Assembly (NCBI RefSeq): GCF_000429705.1
Contig: NZ_KE386941.1
Span: 868,001-932,000 of the forward strand
Source: Alteribacter aurantiacus DSM 18675
Lineage (GTDB): Bacteria; Bacillota; Bacilli; Bacillales; Salisediminibacteriaceae
Direction of reading: 5' to 3'
DNA length: 64,000 bases
Shown here: in pieces, positions 8,510 through 17,959 of the stretch
Position numbering within the stretch: position 1 is the first letter of the stretch
Layout of the letters: the number at the start of each line of letters is the position of its first letter
Position numbers and translations under genes: made by a program
Notes under the pieces: generated by a model
What the model was told of the DNA's origin: nothing
The model's input: the letters and a program-made list of their open reading frames with translations, nothing else
The model's database searches: none

Positions 8510-9160
8510 ATGTGCGGAAGGTTTACGCTATACGCAGATCCTGATTTCTTAAAGGAACAATTCGATCTTGAAAACGAAGAGGTCCTAAAAGAGATAGAGC
8601 CAAGGTATAACATAGCACCAAGTCAAGACATTCTCACGATTGTTCGTGGTAAAAAACAAAATCGAGCAGGCTATATGAAGTGGGGCCTTGTCCCTTCTTG
8701 GGCTAAGGATCCGAGTATTGGTTACAAAATGATTAACGCTCGTTCAGAAACCGCCCATGAAAAACCAAGCTTTAAACACCTGTTGAAGAAAAGGCGTTGC
8801 CTCATATGTGCAAGCGGGTTTTACGAATGGAAGAAAATTGACGGCGAAAAGCACCCTTATTATATTCAGCTTCCTTCTCAACAGCTTATGGTTTTTGCCG
8901 GACTGTGGGATCGTTATGTAACAAGTGATCAGACCTTAATCACATGCACAATCCTAACTACTAAAAGCAACGCTGTGATGAACCCTATTCATCACAGGAT
9001 GCCAGTAATGTTAAGTGGCTCAGAACAAGAGGATTGGCTTTTGGGGAAAAAACCGGTTGAATTGTTTGAAACCAAACCGGAATCACTCGCCATTTCGCCT
9101 GTGTCTCAGTATGTGAATTCACCAAAACATGAAGGAGAGCGGTGCGTGGAGAGCATTTAG
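8510..9160 (+). CDS. SOS-response-associated peptidase family protein (SRAP/YedK/HMCES type)
   Basis: The 216-residue product begins MCGRF, so Cys2 becomes the N-terminal catalytic residue after Met removal. The other SRAP residues are visible: Asn in INARSET near 74, Glu in GFYEWKK near 106 and His in HHRMP near 162. The family forms a thiazolidine crosslink with abasic sites in single-stranded DNA, shielding them from cleavage. The start lies 3 bases after the ykqA stop. The gene ends convergently with ligD with a 3-base overlap (stops at 9158-9160 and 9159-9157), so it physically borders the NHEJ genes. Confidence 0.93.
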   Translation: MCGRFTLYADPDFLKEQFDLENEEVLKEIEPRYNIAPSQDILTIVRGKKQNRAGYMKWGLVPSWAKDPSIGYKMINARSETAHEKPSFKHLLKKRRCLICASGFYEWKKIDGEKHPYYIQLPSQQLMVFAGLWDRYVTSDQTLITCTILTTKSNAVMNPIHHRMPVMLSGSEQEDWLLGKKPVELFETKPESLAISPVSQYVNSPKHEGERCVESI

Positions 9161-10977
9161 TTTACATGCTTTTTGATCTCGGTAATTAAAATCTTCAGGT
9201 TCGTACTGTTCGTTTTTTTATAGTCATTAGGAAAATGAAAGGGGCGATGTTTCTCACGGGACATCGCTTCTTTCATTGTGAAAATAGAAGGAGAAAGGTC
9301 TTTTTCTACCTCATCCCACATTAACGGATAAGATACGAGCCCCTCATTAACTGCACGAAGGGAATAAGGGGCGATAATGGTCTTGCCTCTCCCGTGTTGC
9401 AAGTAATCGATATACAAACGATTGTGACGATTCTTCTTTAGCCTTTCAACGGTTCTTGTATACGGATCCATCTCAACAAGCATGGAAGCTAAGAATGACA
9501 AAAACCGATTTGATTCCTCATATGATAAAGAGCCTTTTTCAATTGGAATAAAAACTTGCAACCCTTTTCTTCCCGTTGTTTTAACAAACGAATGAAGGTG
9601 CCACCTTTTAAATATTTCTCTCACGTCCAATGCCGTTCTTAGAGCAAGGTCAAATGACATTTTGTCTGGAGGATCAAGATCTAAAAAGAGCTCATGCAAC
9701 TGGCCATGTATGTCTTCAGGTGGAATGTGGAATTCCAATGCACTTTGATTGCCTAACCATAAAAGGGTCTCTAAATCATGTACAACAATCGCCTGATGGC
9801 CTTCCCAAACTGCCGTCTTGACGAATTTGGGACGTGAAGCAGGGGCATTTTTTTGATAAAAGGACGCTTCTTCAATTCCTTCAGGGTAGCGAATGACAGT
9901 TAAAGGCCGATTTCTTAACATAGGCAAGATGGCTTTTGACATGACTTGCAAATAATAAAGGTAATCTCTTTTGGTTATTCCTACTTCTTGGATCAGTAAT
10001 TTATCTGTGTTCGTAAACGTCACTTGCCTCGGTAAAGGTTCTAAATCATGGATCAGTTGATCGTGTGTAATCGCAAGAGGATCCTCTTGAAGCAAAAACT
10101 TCGTAAATCTCGGTTCTCGTAACTCGTTTCCTGTGAGACCTAAACAGCTTAACTCGCAACAAAGTGGCTCAACTAAACAATAGTGTCCATTCTTTTTAGT
10201 GCTGTTTTTACGGATAATTGTCTTTAACACATCACGCTCGTCATTTTTAAGCCCATGTAAAAAAGATCCAAGTGAAATAAGCTCTTGGTCATTATAGACA
10301 CCAATAGAGAAGTATCCATTCTTTTTTTCTCCAGTAATAAGTACTCTGATCACTTTGAGGTTTTTATATTTCAACCACGTTTTGCTTCGTTCAGGAACCC
10401 ACTGGCTCTGTAGCTTCTTTAAAATGATACCTTCACCGTTATGTAAAGTCACAAGGTCCCATACTGTTTCAAATGAAGAAAATGAAGGAACGAACTGGAT
10501 GGGAATAGGGTCGTCTTGATCTGGCTTTAAAGGCCACTCTAGGTCTTTGAAAACTTGTTGTAGCATTTCCTTTCGCTCTGAATACTGCTTCATTCTTACA
10601 TCCTTTCCCCTTAAGGTAAGGAGATCGAAAGCAAGAAAGGTAGCTGGGAATGCTTTGATATGATTTTGAATAGATACCGGGCTCTTTAATCTTCCACGTT
10701 TTTGACATGCTGAAAAATCGGCTCTGTAACCACTTTCAAGCATCACTAATTCGCCATCAAGTTGTAATGGTAAATGTGAAAAGTCCGCTTGCTCTGTTAA
10801 AAAACGCACGATTTCGGGGAAATGATCATTTAAAAGATGACCATTGCGGCTAACCAGTTGAACGCCTGATTTTTTTACAAACAACACACATCGAAAACCA
10901 TCATATTTCACCTCGTAATTCCAGCTTTGTTTAAAGTCCGGGAGAGATTCAACTCGTGTAGGTAGCATTATTTTCAT
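9157..10977 (-). CDS. ligD: DNA ligase D (ligase-polymerase form) for non-homologous end joining
   Basis: About 606 residues. I prefer the ATG at 10977 because AAAGGA is 10 bases upstream; a GTG at 10986 is too close to it. The N-terminal half is an ATP-dependent ligase: EVKYDGFR holds the AMP-accepting Lys near 24. ELVML, EGIILK and TWLKYK give the remaining nucleotidyltransferase motifs. The C-terminal half (about 310-606) is an archaeo-eukaryotic-primase-like polymerase with the LDLDPP metal motif, KTTGRKGLQVFIPI and YIDYLQ. This ligase-then-polymerase order without a phosphoesterase domain is the Bacillus YkoU arrangement. It joins double-strand breaks with Ku, which is encoded divergently 98 bases away. 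In B. subtilis the pair acts in spores and stationary cells; that regulation is not shown by this sequence. Confidence 0.95.
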   Translation of the reverse strand: MKIMLPTRVESLPDFKQSWNYEVKYDGFRCVLFVKKSGVQLVSRNGHLLNDHFPEIVRFLTEQADFSHLPLQLDGELVMLESGYRADFSACQKRGRLKSPVSIQNHIKAFPATFLAFDLLTLRGKDVRMKQYSERKEMLQQVFKDLEWPLKPDQDDPIPIQFVPSFSSFETVWDLVTLHNGEGIILKKLQSQWVPERSKTWLKYKNLKVIRVLITGEKKNGYFSIGVYNDQELISLGSFLHGLKNDERDVLKTIIRKNSTKKNGHYCLVEPLCCELSCLGLTGNELREPRFTKFLLQEDPLAITHDQLIHDLEPLPRQVTFTNTDKLLIQEVGITKRDYLYYLQVMSKAILPMLRNRPLTVIRYPEGIEEASFYQKNAPASRPKFVKTAVWEGHQAIVVHDLETLLWLGNQSALEFHIPPEDIHGQLHELFLDLDPPDKMSFDLALRTALDVREIFKRWHLHSFVKTTGRKGLQVFIPIEKGSLSYEESNRFLSFLASMLVEMDPYTRTVERLKKNRHNRLYIDYLQHGRGKTIIAPYSLRAVNEGLVSYPLMWDEVEKDLSPSIFTMKEAMSREKHRPFHFPNDYKKTNSTNLKILITEIKKHVN

Positions 10978-11075
10978 TTTTTTCACATCCTTTACCCAGT
11001 ATTATCTACTCATAACCTTTACGATTTTTGCCGACATTAATACTAAAACCGTTGGTAAATAAGGGAGAGGATTAA

Positions 11076-11915
11076 ATGCATACGATATGGAAAGGGACGA
11101 TCAGTTTTGGCCTTGTGAATATTCCGGTCAAACTCCACGCAGCCACTGAAAACAAAGACGTTTCCCTAAGGCAACTTCATAAAGAGTGCCACACGCCCAT
11201 TAGATATGACAAGGTATGTCCAAATTGCGAGAAAGAAGTGGGAAAAGACGACATTGTAAAAGGATTTGAATACTCAAAAGACCAATACGTCATCATTGAA
11301 GAAGATGAATTAAAGCAAATTCAAAAGGCTCAAGCGGAACGTTCGGTGGAAATTCTCGATTTTGTAGACTTAAAGGAGATCGACCCGATCTATTTTGACA
11401 AGAGCTATTACCTCTCTCCGAATGAAGGAGGAGCAAAAGCCTATGTGTTATTGCGACAGGCGTTGGAGGAATCGGGAAAAATTGGGATTGCGAAAATCAT
11501 GATTCGTGCAAAAGAGCATTTAGCCGTGTTAAGGGTTTATGAAAACACATTACTTATGGAAACGATTCATTTTCCGGAGGAAGTACGAGCATCAGATCAA
11601 GTGCCGGGTATACCCGAGGAAAACGATCTTTCAAAAAAAGAAGTAAGCACGGCAAAGATGTTAATCGAGCAATTGACTACTACATTCGAGCCAGGTAAAT
11701 ACACAGATGAATATCGAGAACAGTTCTTAAAGCTCATTGAAGAGAAAAGAAATGGTGAAGAAATGGTTACTGCCAAAGAGCCGAAGTTGGATACATCTAA
11801 TGTGACCAACTTGATGGATGCCTTGCAAGAATCCATTGAAAAAACAAAGAAAGCCAAAAAGAAAAAGCCAGCAACGAAAAAAAGAACAACGCAGCAAAAA
11901 AAGAAAAATGCGTAA
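11076..11915 (+). CDS. ku: Ku protein, DNA end-binding partner of LigD
   Basis: The 279-residue protein starts MHTIWKGTISFGLVNIPVKL, the signature of bacterial Ku. HKECHTPIRYDKVCPNCEKEV follows (first half quoted: HKECHTPIRYDKVCP). The central beta-barrel that encircles DNA ends near residue 255. The last ~30 residues are almost all Lys, Thr and Gln, the basic tail that modulates DNA binding and LigD recruitment. Homodimeric Ku threads onto broken ends and recruits LigD. ATG 11076 follows AAGGGAGAGG. It is divergent from ligD and followed by its own terminator. Confidence 0.95.
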   Translation: MHTIWKGTISFGLVNIPVKLHAATENKDVSLRQLHKECHTPIRYDKVCPNCEKEVGKDDIVKGFEYSKDQYVIIEEDELKQIQKAQAERSVEILDFVDLKEIDPIYFDKSYYLSPNEGGAKAYVLLRQALEESGKIGIAKIMIRAKEHLAVLRVYENTLLMETIHFPEEVRASDQVPGIPEENDLSKKEVSTAKMLIEQLTTTFEPGKYTDEYREQFLKLIEEKRNGEEMVTAKEPKLDTSNVTNLMDALQESIEKTKKAKKKKPATKKRTTQQKKKNA

Positions 11916-11919
11916 CCTT

Positions 11920-11948
11920 AACCGCTTCGTTAGCGGTTTTCTTTTTTA
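11920..11948 (+). terminator. Intrinsic terminator after ku
   Basis: AACCGCT and AGCGGTT pair around TCGTT, followed by TTTTCTTTTTT, four bases after the ku stop codon. Confidence 0.85.
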
Positions 11949-12124
11949 AAAATGGGGAAAAGCAATATTGCTTACTCGGTTCATTGTATGGAATTGGAAA
12001 ACTCACTATTTCACAAATGACATAAGATCCCTCTTATTTTTTACAATAAAAGACAAATTATATCGGTATTTGATCAAAAATGAAGAATTTATTAAGAAAA
12101 ATTCTAAAAAATCTACAATTTCTT

Positions 12125-12173
12125 TTGAGGATTATTTCCTATAGTGATAAAATAACGATGTAAGCGTTTCACA
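12125..12173 (+). promoter_or_regulatory. Putative sigma-A promoter and cre-like site for odhAB
   Basis: TTGAGG (12125-12130) and TAAAAT (12148-12153) are separated by 17 bases. Six bases downstream is TGTAAGCGTTTCACA (12159-12173), which resembles a CcpA catabolite-response element but is one base off the usual spacing at its 3' half. If the promoter is right, this site would straddle the transcription start. The rest of 11949-12265 is AT rich with no open frame. Confidence 0.5.
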
Positions 12174-12265
12174 CGCTTTAAAGCACTACTACTTTTTTTA
12201 TCCTTCTAACCATTTACATATTACATGTACAAAAATTCGGTTGTACAAATGGAGGTACTGGATTC

Positions 12266-15094
12266 ATGAGCTCAAAATACGTTCAATTGGATGAAGGCTG
12301 GTCCCAATTTCACGGACCAAACCTTGGATATTTGCTGGAGATGTATGAGCTTTATAAAGAAGATGCAGATTCAGTAGATGAAGAATTAACACTTTTCTTT
12401 GAAAAATGGGGTGGCCCACCAGAAACTGAAAATACTCCTACACAGTCAGGTACGGGTGGCGATATCCATGCAGCCATTAAAGCTGCGAAACTCACTGACC
12501 ACATTCGTAGAAATGGTCATTTAATGGCCGACATCTCGCCGGTTGAAAAGCGCGAGACGAAAAATTTGTTTGATCTAAAGAATTACCATTTAACTGAAGA
12601 AGCCCTTAGGGCAATCCCAGCACACTTATTAACTCCACATGCACCGAAATCCGTAGAGAACGGTCTTGATGCGGTTAACCACTTGAAAAAAGTGTACAGT
12701 TCGGCTTTGGCGTTTGAATTTAATCAAGTGCATGACTTGGAAGAGCGTGAGTGGCTTTACAAAATGGTAGAGTCGGAAGAATACCGTCCGACGTTTACGG
12801 AAGACATGAGGAAAGACCTTCTAAAACGACTCAATCATGTAGAAGGGTTTGAACACTTCCTTCACAAGACTTTTGTTGGACAAAAGCGCTTCTCAATCGA
12901 AGGTCTGGATTCTATGGTACCGATGCTTGACGATGCGGTTAAAGAATCGGTTACGGACGGTGCTAAAAATGTCATGATCGGGATGGCTCACAGAGGGCGT
13001 TTGAACGTGCTCGCACATGTTCTTGGAAAACCGTATGAAATCATCTTTTCTGAGTTTGTGGACGCACCAAATAAGGAACTTGTTCCATCAGAAGGTTCAG
13101 TAGGGATTAACTACGGTTGGACCGGAGATGTGAAATATCACCTTGGGGCAGATCGTGAAGTAGAAGAGCAAGAAGAAAAAGCAACGGTTTCCCTTGCGAA
13201 TAACCCAAGTCACTTAGAGTTTGTCGATCCTGTGGTTGAAGGGTTTGCTCGAGCTGCCCAAGATGATCGTAGCGAGCCTGGTTACCCTAAACAGGACAAG
13301 TCTAAAGCAATGGCAATTTTGGTTCACGGAGATGCAGCTTTCCCTGGCCAAGGAATTGTTGCTGAAACATTAAACCTGTCCCAACTTACAGGCTATGCTA
13401 CTGGCGGAACGATTCACGTCATTGCCAACAATAAGATCGGTTTTACAACGTCTAGTCACGATTCCAGATCCACTAACTATGCAAGTGATTTGGCAAAAGG
13501 TTTTGAAGTACCTGTTATTCATGTTAACGCCGATCACCCAGAGGCTTGTGTTGCAGCGATGCACCTTGCTTATGAATACCGTAAGCGTTTTGAAAAGGAT
13601 GTATTGATCGACTTGATCGGTTATCGTAGGTACGGACACAACGAAATGGATGAACCGGCAGCAACCCAACCACAAATGTACAAAGAAATCCGTAAGCATA
13701 AAACCGCATATGAACTTTATGCAGAACGCTTACATGAAAAAGGAATTATCGAAAGCGAAGACGGGAAGAAAATGCGCCAAGAGCTTTTAGATGATTTGCA
13801 GTCTCAATATGAAGCGATCAAAGCAAATAAACGAGACCGTGCAGGCGAGATGAACCCACCTGAGAAGGTTGTTCAATCCCTTGATAATATCGATACAAAA
13901 GTAGATTTAAAGACCCTTAAGCAAATAAATGAAGAATTACTTAAGTTTCCTGAAGGATTCAATGTGTTTCCGAAGCTAAAGAAAATTCTTCAGCGAAGAG
14001 AAACGGCATTGGATGGGGATGGAGCAGTAGACTGGGCACTTGCGGAGACCCTTGCATTTGCTACTATTCTTCATGACGGAAATCCAATCCGCCTTACCGG
14101 TCAAGACTCCGAACGAGGAACATTCTCACAAAGACATATTGTGTTGACAGATAGCGAAACAAATGAAAAATATTCGCCCCTTCACACGATGCATCACGCG
14201 AACGCTTCTTTCGCTGTTTATAACAGCCCGCTATCAGAAGCGGCAGTCGTAGGCTTTGATTACGGTTATTCCGTACAAGCGCCGGAAACCCTTACGATTT
14301 GGGAAGCACAATACGGAGACTTTTCTAACGGAGCTCAAGTCATTTTTGATCAATTCGTGTCAGCTGGTCGAGCCAAATGGGGCCAAAAGTCTGGACTCGT
14401 CTTGCTCTTACCTCACGGCTATGAAGGACAAGGACCTGAACACTCTAGTGGAAGAGTGGAGCGGTTCCTTCAACTTGCAGCTGAAAATAACTGGCATGTA
14501 ACGAACGTGACAAGTGCGGCTCAGTATTTTCACCTTCTTCGTCGTCAGGCAAGCATCTTAGGTAAAGACGAAGTGAGACCACTCGTCGTTATGACACCGA
14601 AGAGCCTTCTTCGTCATAGCAAAGTCATCTCAACTAGTGAAGAAGTGGCAAACGGCAAGTTCCACTCCATTCTTGAACAACCGGGTCTTGCTAGAAATCC
14701 GGAAAATGTGAAAAGAATTGTGTTTGCTACAGGGAAATTAACCATTGATTTGGCTGAAGCGGCTGAAGAATTGGAAGACAAAGATACGGTCCACGTGGTC
14801 AGAGTAGAAGAGATCTATCCTTTCCCAAGAGAGGCCGTAGCTGAACTTAAAGAGAAGTATCCTAACGCTAAAGAATGGGTTTGGGCTCAAGAAGAACCGA
14901 GCAATATGGGTGCTTGGCACTATGTATTCCCACACCTTAAACACTTGGCAGAAGGCCATGCTGAAGTGAAATATATTGGACGTCGACGTCGATCGGCTCC
15001 TGCAGAAGGCGATCCAAAAGCGCACAAACAAGACCAGAAAAAAATCGTAGAAGATGCGTTGTCGTTAAATAGCGAAGGGAGAGAAGAAGAATGA
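12266..15094 (+). CDS. odhA: 2-oxoglutarate dehydrogenase E1 component
   Basis: The 942-residue protein is full length. Recognisable blocks are the N-terminal WSQFHGPNLGYLLEMYELY helix, GMAHRGRLNVLAHVLGKP, and HGDAAFPGQG with GYRRYGHNEMDEPAATQP for thiamine diphosphate binding. SERGTFSQRHIV and LPHGYEGQGPEHSSGR mark the C-terminal half. It decarboxylates 2-oxoglutarate and passes the succinyl group to the lipoyl arm of OdhB in the TCA cycle. ATG 12266 follows GGAGGT. odhB overlaps the stop by 4 bases (ATGA), so the two are translationally coupled. The E3 lipoamide dehydrogenase is not encoded here, which is usual because it is shared with other complexes. Confidence 0.97.
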   Translation: MSSKYVQLDEGWSQFHGPNLGYLLEMYELYKEDADSVDEELTLFFEKWGGPPETENTPTQSGTGGDIHAAIKAAKLTDHIRRNGHLMADISPVEKRETKNLFDLKNYHLTEEALRAIPAHLLTPHAPKSVENGLDAVNHLKKVYSSALAFEFNQVHDLEEREWLYKMVESEEYRPTFTEDMRKDLLKRLNHVEGFEHFLHKTFVGQKRFSIEGLDSMVPMLDDAVKESVTDGAKNVMIGMAHRGRLNVLAHVLGKPYEIIFSEFVDAPNKELVPSEGSVGINYGWTGDVKYHLGADREVEEQEEKATVSLANNPSHLEFVDPVVEGFARAAQDDRSEPGYPKQDKSKAMAILVHGDAAFPGQGIVAETLNLSQLTGYATGGTIHVIANNKIGFTTSSHDSRSTNYASDLAKGFEVPVIHVNADHPEACVAAMHLAYEYRKRFEKDVLIDLIGYRRYGHNEMDEPAATQPQMYKEIRKHKTAYELYAERLHEKGIIESEDGKKMRQELLDDLQSQYEAIKANKRDRAGEMNPPEKVVQSLDNIDTKVDLKTLKQINEELLKFPEGFNVFPKLKKILQRRETALDGDGAVDWALAETLAFATILHDGNPIRLTGQDSERGTFSQRHIVLTDSETNEKYSPLHTMHHANASFAVYNSPLSEAAVVGFDYGYSVQAPETLTIWEAQYGDFSNGAQVIFDQFVSAGRAKWGQKSGLVLLLPHGYEGQGPEHSSGRVERFLQLAAENNWHVTNVTSAAQYFHLLRRQASILGKDEVRPLVVMTPKSLLRHSKVISTSEEVANGKFHSILEQPGLARNPENVKRIVFATGKLTIDLAEAAEELEDKDTVHVVRVEEIYPFPREAVAELKEKYPNAKEWVWAQEEPSNMGAWHYVFPHLKHLAEGHAEVKYIGRRRRSAPAEGDPKAHKQDQKKIVEDALSLNSEGREEE

Positions 15095-16338
15095 TCGAAA
15101 TCAAAGTTCCTGAACTAGCAGAATCCGTAACAGAAGGTACAGTAGCACAGTGGTTAAAACAACCAGGGGATCAAGTAAACAAAGGGGACGATATCGTAGA
15201 ACTGGAAACGGATAAAGTCAACGTGGAAATTAGCGCTGATGAGTCCGGTACGCTTAAAGAAGCTCTCTTTGAAGAAGGGGATACAGTTAAAGTAGGGGAT
15301 GTTATCGCCATGATCGAAGAAGCCGGTGGTGCATCTGCTTCTGAAACAAAAGAAGAGCCAAAAGCTCAAAATGAAGATTCTCAAAGTAAGAGTGAACCTA
15401 AAGGGCAAGCTTCTACATCCGAAGAGTCAGCATCTGACTCTACTGGTCGTCCGATTGCATCTCCATCTGCACGCAAGTATGCTCGTGAAAAAGGAATCGA
15501 CCTTAGTGAGATTTCGGCACGTGACCCACTTGGTCGTATCCGTAAGGAAGATATCGAAGAACACGAATCCAAGCAGAAAAAAGCCGAGTCTAAGCCAGCT
15601 CCAGCAAAGCAGGAAAAGCCAAAAGATGATCCAGCGAAGCCGGTTGAGCGTGTTAAAATGTCCAGACGCCGTCAAACGATTGCAAAGCGTCTAGTTGAAG
15701 CTCAACAAACGGCTGCGATGCTAACCACGTTTAATGAAATTGATATGACGAACATTATGGAACTTCGTAAACGCCGCAAGGATCAGTTCTATGATAATAA
15801 CGGAGTAAAGCTTGGTTTTATGTCATTCTTTACGAAAGCTGTTATCGGTGCGTTGAAGAAATATCCACTCTTAAATGCTGAAATTCAAGGTGACGAAATC
15901 GTCATGAAAAAGTTCTATGATATCGGAATGGCGGTATCTACAGACGACGGTCTTGTTGTACCGGTCGTACGTGACGCAGATCGCCTCGATTTTGCTGGAA
16001 TTGAAAAAGAAATCGGCAACCTGGCCGGAAAGGCGAAAGAGAAGAAACTCACTCTAGGTGATCTTCAAGGAGGAAGTTTCACCATTACTAATGGTGGTAT
16101 CTTCGGATCCCTTTGGTCTACACCAATTTTAAACACACCACAAGTTGGTATCTTAGGTATGCACAAGATCCAGATGCGCCCAGTAGCCATCGACGACGAT
16201 ACATTTGAGAATCGTCCAATGATGTATGTTGCTCTTTCCTACGATCACCGTATCGTTGACGGAAAAGAAGCGGTTGGGTTCTTAGTAAAAGTAAAAGAGT
16301 TAATTGAAGATCCAGAATCTCTTCTTTTAGAAGGATAA
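15091..16338 (+). CDS. odhB: Dihydrolipoyllysine succinyltransferase (E2 of 2-oxoglutarate dehydrogenase)
   Basis: The 415-residue protein has the standard E2 order. The single lipoyl domain at 1-77 carries ELETDKVNVEI with the lipoylated Lys42. A Glu/Ser/Lys/Ala-rich linker spans about 78-122. The E3-binding domain at about 123-160 contains ASPSARKYAREKGIDL. A second flexible linker leads to the catalytic domain from about 185, which ends with SYDHRIVDGKEAV (His386 and Asp390 of the HxxxDG motif). It transfers succinyl from the lipoyl arm to CoA. It overlaps odhA by 4 bases and is followed by a terminator, giving a two-gene operon. Confidence 0.97.
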   Translation: MIEIKVPELAESVTEGTVAQWLKQPGDQVNKGDDIVELETDKVNVEISADESGTLKEALFEEGDTVKVGDVIAMIEEAGGASASETKEEPKAQNEDSQSKSEPKGQASTSEESASDSTGRPIASPSARKYAREKGIDLSEISARDPLGRIRKEDIEEHESKQKKAESKPAPAKQEKPKDDPAKPVERVKMSRRRQTIAKRLVEAQQTAAMLTTFNEIDMTNIMELRKRRKDQFYDNNGVKLGFMSFFTKAVIGALKKYPLLNAEIQGDEIVMKKFYDIGMAVSTDDGLVVPVVRDADRLDFAGIEKEIGNLAGKAKEKKLTLGDLQGGSFTITNGGIFGSLWSTPILNTPQVGILGMHKIQMRPVAIDDDTFENRPMMYVALSYDHRIVDGKEAVGFLVKVKELIEDPESLLLEG

Positions 16339-16350
16339 TTTATATTATTG

Positions 16351-16386
16351 AGAGTCCGCTTTTATTAAAATAGCGGACTCTTTTTA
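16351..16386 (+). terminator. Intrinsic terminator after odhAB
   Basis: AGAGTCCGCT pairs with AGCGGACTCT, followed by TTTTT. Confidence 0.92.
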
Positions 16387-16439
16387 TACTCTTAAGGGTA
16401 AAGTATAAAAAACATTAAGGGCGTTTATGAGGTGACGTG

Positions 16440-17930
16440 ATGGAAAAAACAAGAGTGATTGTAGTAGGTGGTGGAATCGGTGGACTGACAGCCGCTGCTT
16501 ATTTATCAATGGAAGAAAAATGTGATGTGACGTTACTTGAAGCATCTCTTGAATGGGGAGGGTGTGCAGGAAAGTTCTCAAGAGGAGCATATACTTTTCC
16601 TGTTGGCGCTACACTTGGCTTAGGATTTGAAGCTGGGGGCATACACGATCAAATTCTAAACGATTTAAACATAGAAATAGATTGTGTTCTCTTAAATGAA
16701 GTAATGACGGTTAACATAGGCGAAAAGAAGATTGTCTATTTTAAAGAAAGAGATCAGTTCCTCGTGGAAATGGAGAAGCATTTTCCGGAAGATATAGAAA
16801 ACATCCGAGCTTTCTTTAAGCACTGTTGGAAGATGGCTTCCCCAATCTATGAAATGACACGCCATTTTCCGGTGTTACCACCTGTTACACCTAGCGAGTG
16901 GCTTCGTCTCCTCGCTTTGGCCCGCCCAAATCAATTGAAGTTAATTCCTTCTTTTAACCAAAGCTTGCAAGGTGTATTAAAGAAATATGACCTGGATAAA
17001 AATAAACTCTTTGTCCACTTTATTGACGGTTTAATTATTGACAGCTTGCAGGCGACTAGTAAGCATGCTTCTTTTCTAATGGCGGCTATTGCCCTTGACG
17101 TTTATCATCGAGGGGCTTTTTATTTGAAAGGCGGTTTATATAAAGTAGCTGATGCCATGGTAAAAAAGGTTGTTGAAAATGGTGGAACTGTGAAAAGGGG
17201 ACGACGAGTGGTATCTGTAAGTAAAAAGGATGGTCGATGGCTAGTTGTCGATCAGCGAGATCGAGAGTATGTAGGGGATCATGTGATCCTCAACACTCCT
17301 CTTGAGAGTCTTGGAGAATTACTTGATCCATCTTTATACCATAAGCTTCCAAGAAAAACGAAAGTAGAAAAAGGAGAGCAGTGGGGAGCTTTCACCTTGT
17401 ATCTCTCGGTTAAGGAAGAGGTGTTTCCTGAATATTTCCCTTTGTTTTCACAAGTCGTACCAGATCCATTAAAACCGGTTACAGAAGGGCACCACCTATT
17501 CGTATCTGTTTCTTCCGATGAGGATCGTTTAAGGGCGCCTAAAGGATTTAGGACAATGACAGTCTCTACTCATACAAACCTTAGTAGGTGGGGAGAACAG
17601 GAGTCATATGATCAATTAAAAGAAGAGATGACAAATTTCATATTGTTGCAGTTAGAGACCGTATTACCTAATGTAAGAAAAGGGATTACTCAACTATACC
17701 CTGGTGCACCAAAAGCGTGGGAGCAATTTACAAATCGCCCGAGCGGTGGGGTAGGCGGATATCCACAAACAGTCAAATCTAGCCTGTTTTACGACAAATC
17801 TCACCGTTCGAACATAAAGGGTTTGTGGTTTTGTGGTGACACCGTTTTTCCAGGGGCAGGGACGATGGCTGTGTCCAGCTCAGGATTTCATGTGGCAAGG
17901 TCAATAAAAACGGACTTAAAATTAAAGTGA
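16440..17930 (+). CDS. CrtI-like FAD-dependent oxidoreductase (phytoene desaturase family)
   Basis: About 496 residues. The ATG at 16440 is placed 5 bases after GAGGTG; a GTG one codon earlier is too close. The N-terminus IVVGGGIGGLTAAAYL is a dinucleotide-binding motif, followed by LLEAS with the ribose-binding Glu and WGGCAGKF. The C-terminus GLWFCGDTVFPGAGTMAVSS is the second FAD-binding signature of the CrtI/phytoene desaturase group, which also includes carotenoid isomerases and unrelated amine-oxidase-like enzymes. No other carotenoid gene (CrtB, CrtM, CrtN) lies nearby, so a pigment role is unproven. It stands alone after odhAB. A palindrome lies 10 bases after its stop. Confidence 0.82.
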   Translation: MEKTRVIVVGGGIGGLTAAAYLSMEEKCDVTLLEASLEWGGCAGKFSRGAYTFPVGATLGLGFEAGGIHDQILNDLNIEIDCVLLNEVMTVNIGEKKIVYFKERDQFLVEMEKHFPEDIENIRAFFKHCWKMASPIYEMTRHFPVLPPVTPSEWLRLLALARPNQLKLIPSFNQSLQGVLKKYDLDKNKLFVHFIDGLIIDSLQATSKHASFLMAAIALDVYHRGAFYLKGGLYKVADAMVKKVVENGGTVKRGRRVVSVSKKDGRWLVVDQRDREYVGDHVILNTPLESLGELLDPSLYHKLPRKTKVEKGEQWGAFTLYLSVKEEVFPEYFPLFSQVVPDPLKPVTEGHHLFVSVSSDEDRLRAPKGFRTMTVSTHTNLSRWGEQESYDQLKEEMTNFILLQLETVLPNVRKGITQLYPGAPKAWEQFTNRPSGGVGGYPQTVKSSLFYDKSHRSNIKGLWFCGDTVFPGAGTMAVSSSGFHVARSIKTDLKLK

Positions 17931-17939
17931 ATAATCAGA

Positions 17940-17959
17940 ATTTAAACGATTGTTTAAAT
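17940..17959. promoter_or_regulatory. Perfect palindrome, possible TetR-type operator (copy 1)
   Basis: ATTTAAAC and GTTTAAAT are perfect 8-base arms around GATT. A near-identical palindrome, ATTAAACGACTGTTTAAT, lies before msrA at 48601. No T-run follows, so it is not a terminator. The likely role is binding of a dimeric repressor; the regulator is not in the window as far as I can tell. Confidence 0.45.
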
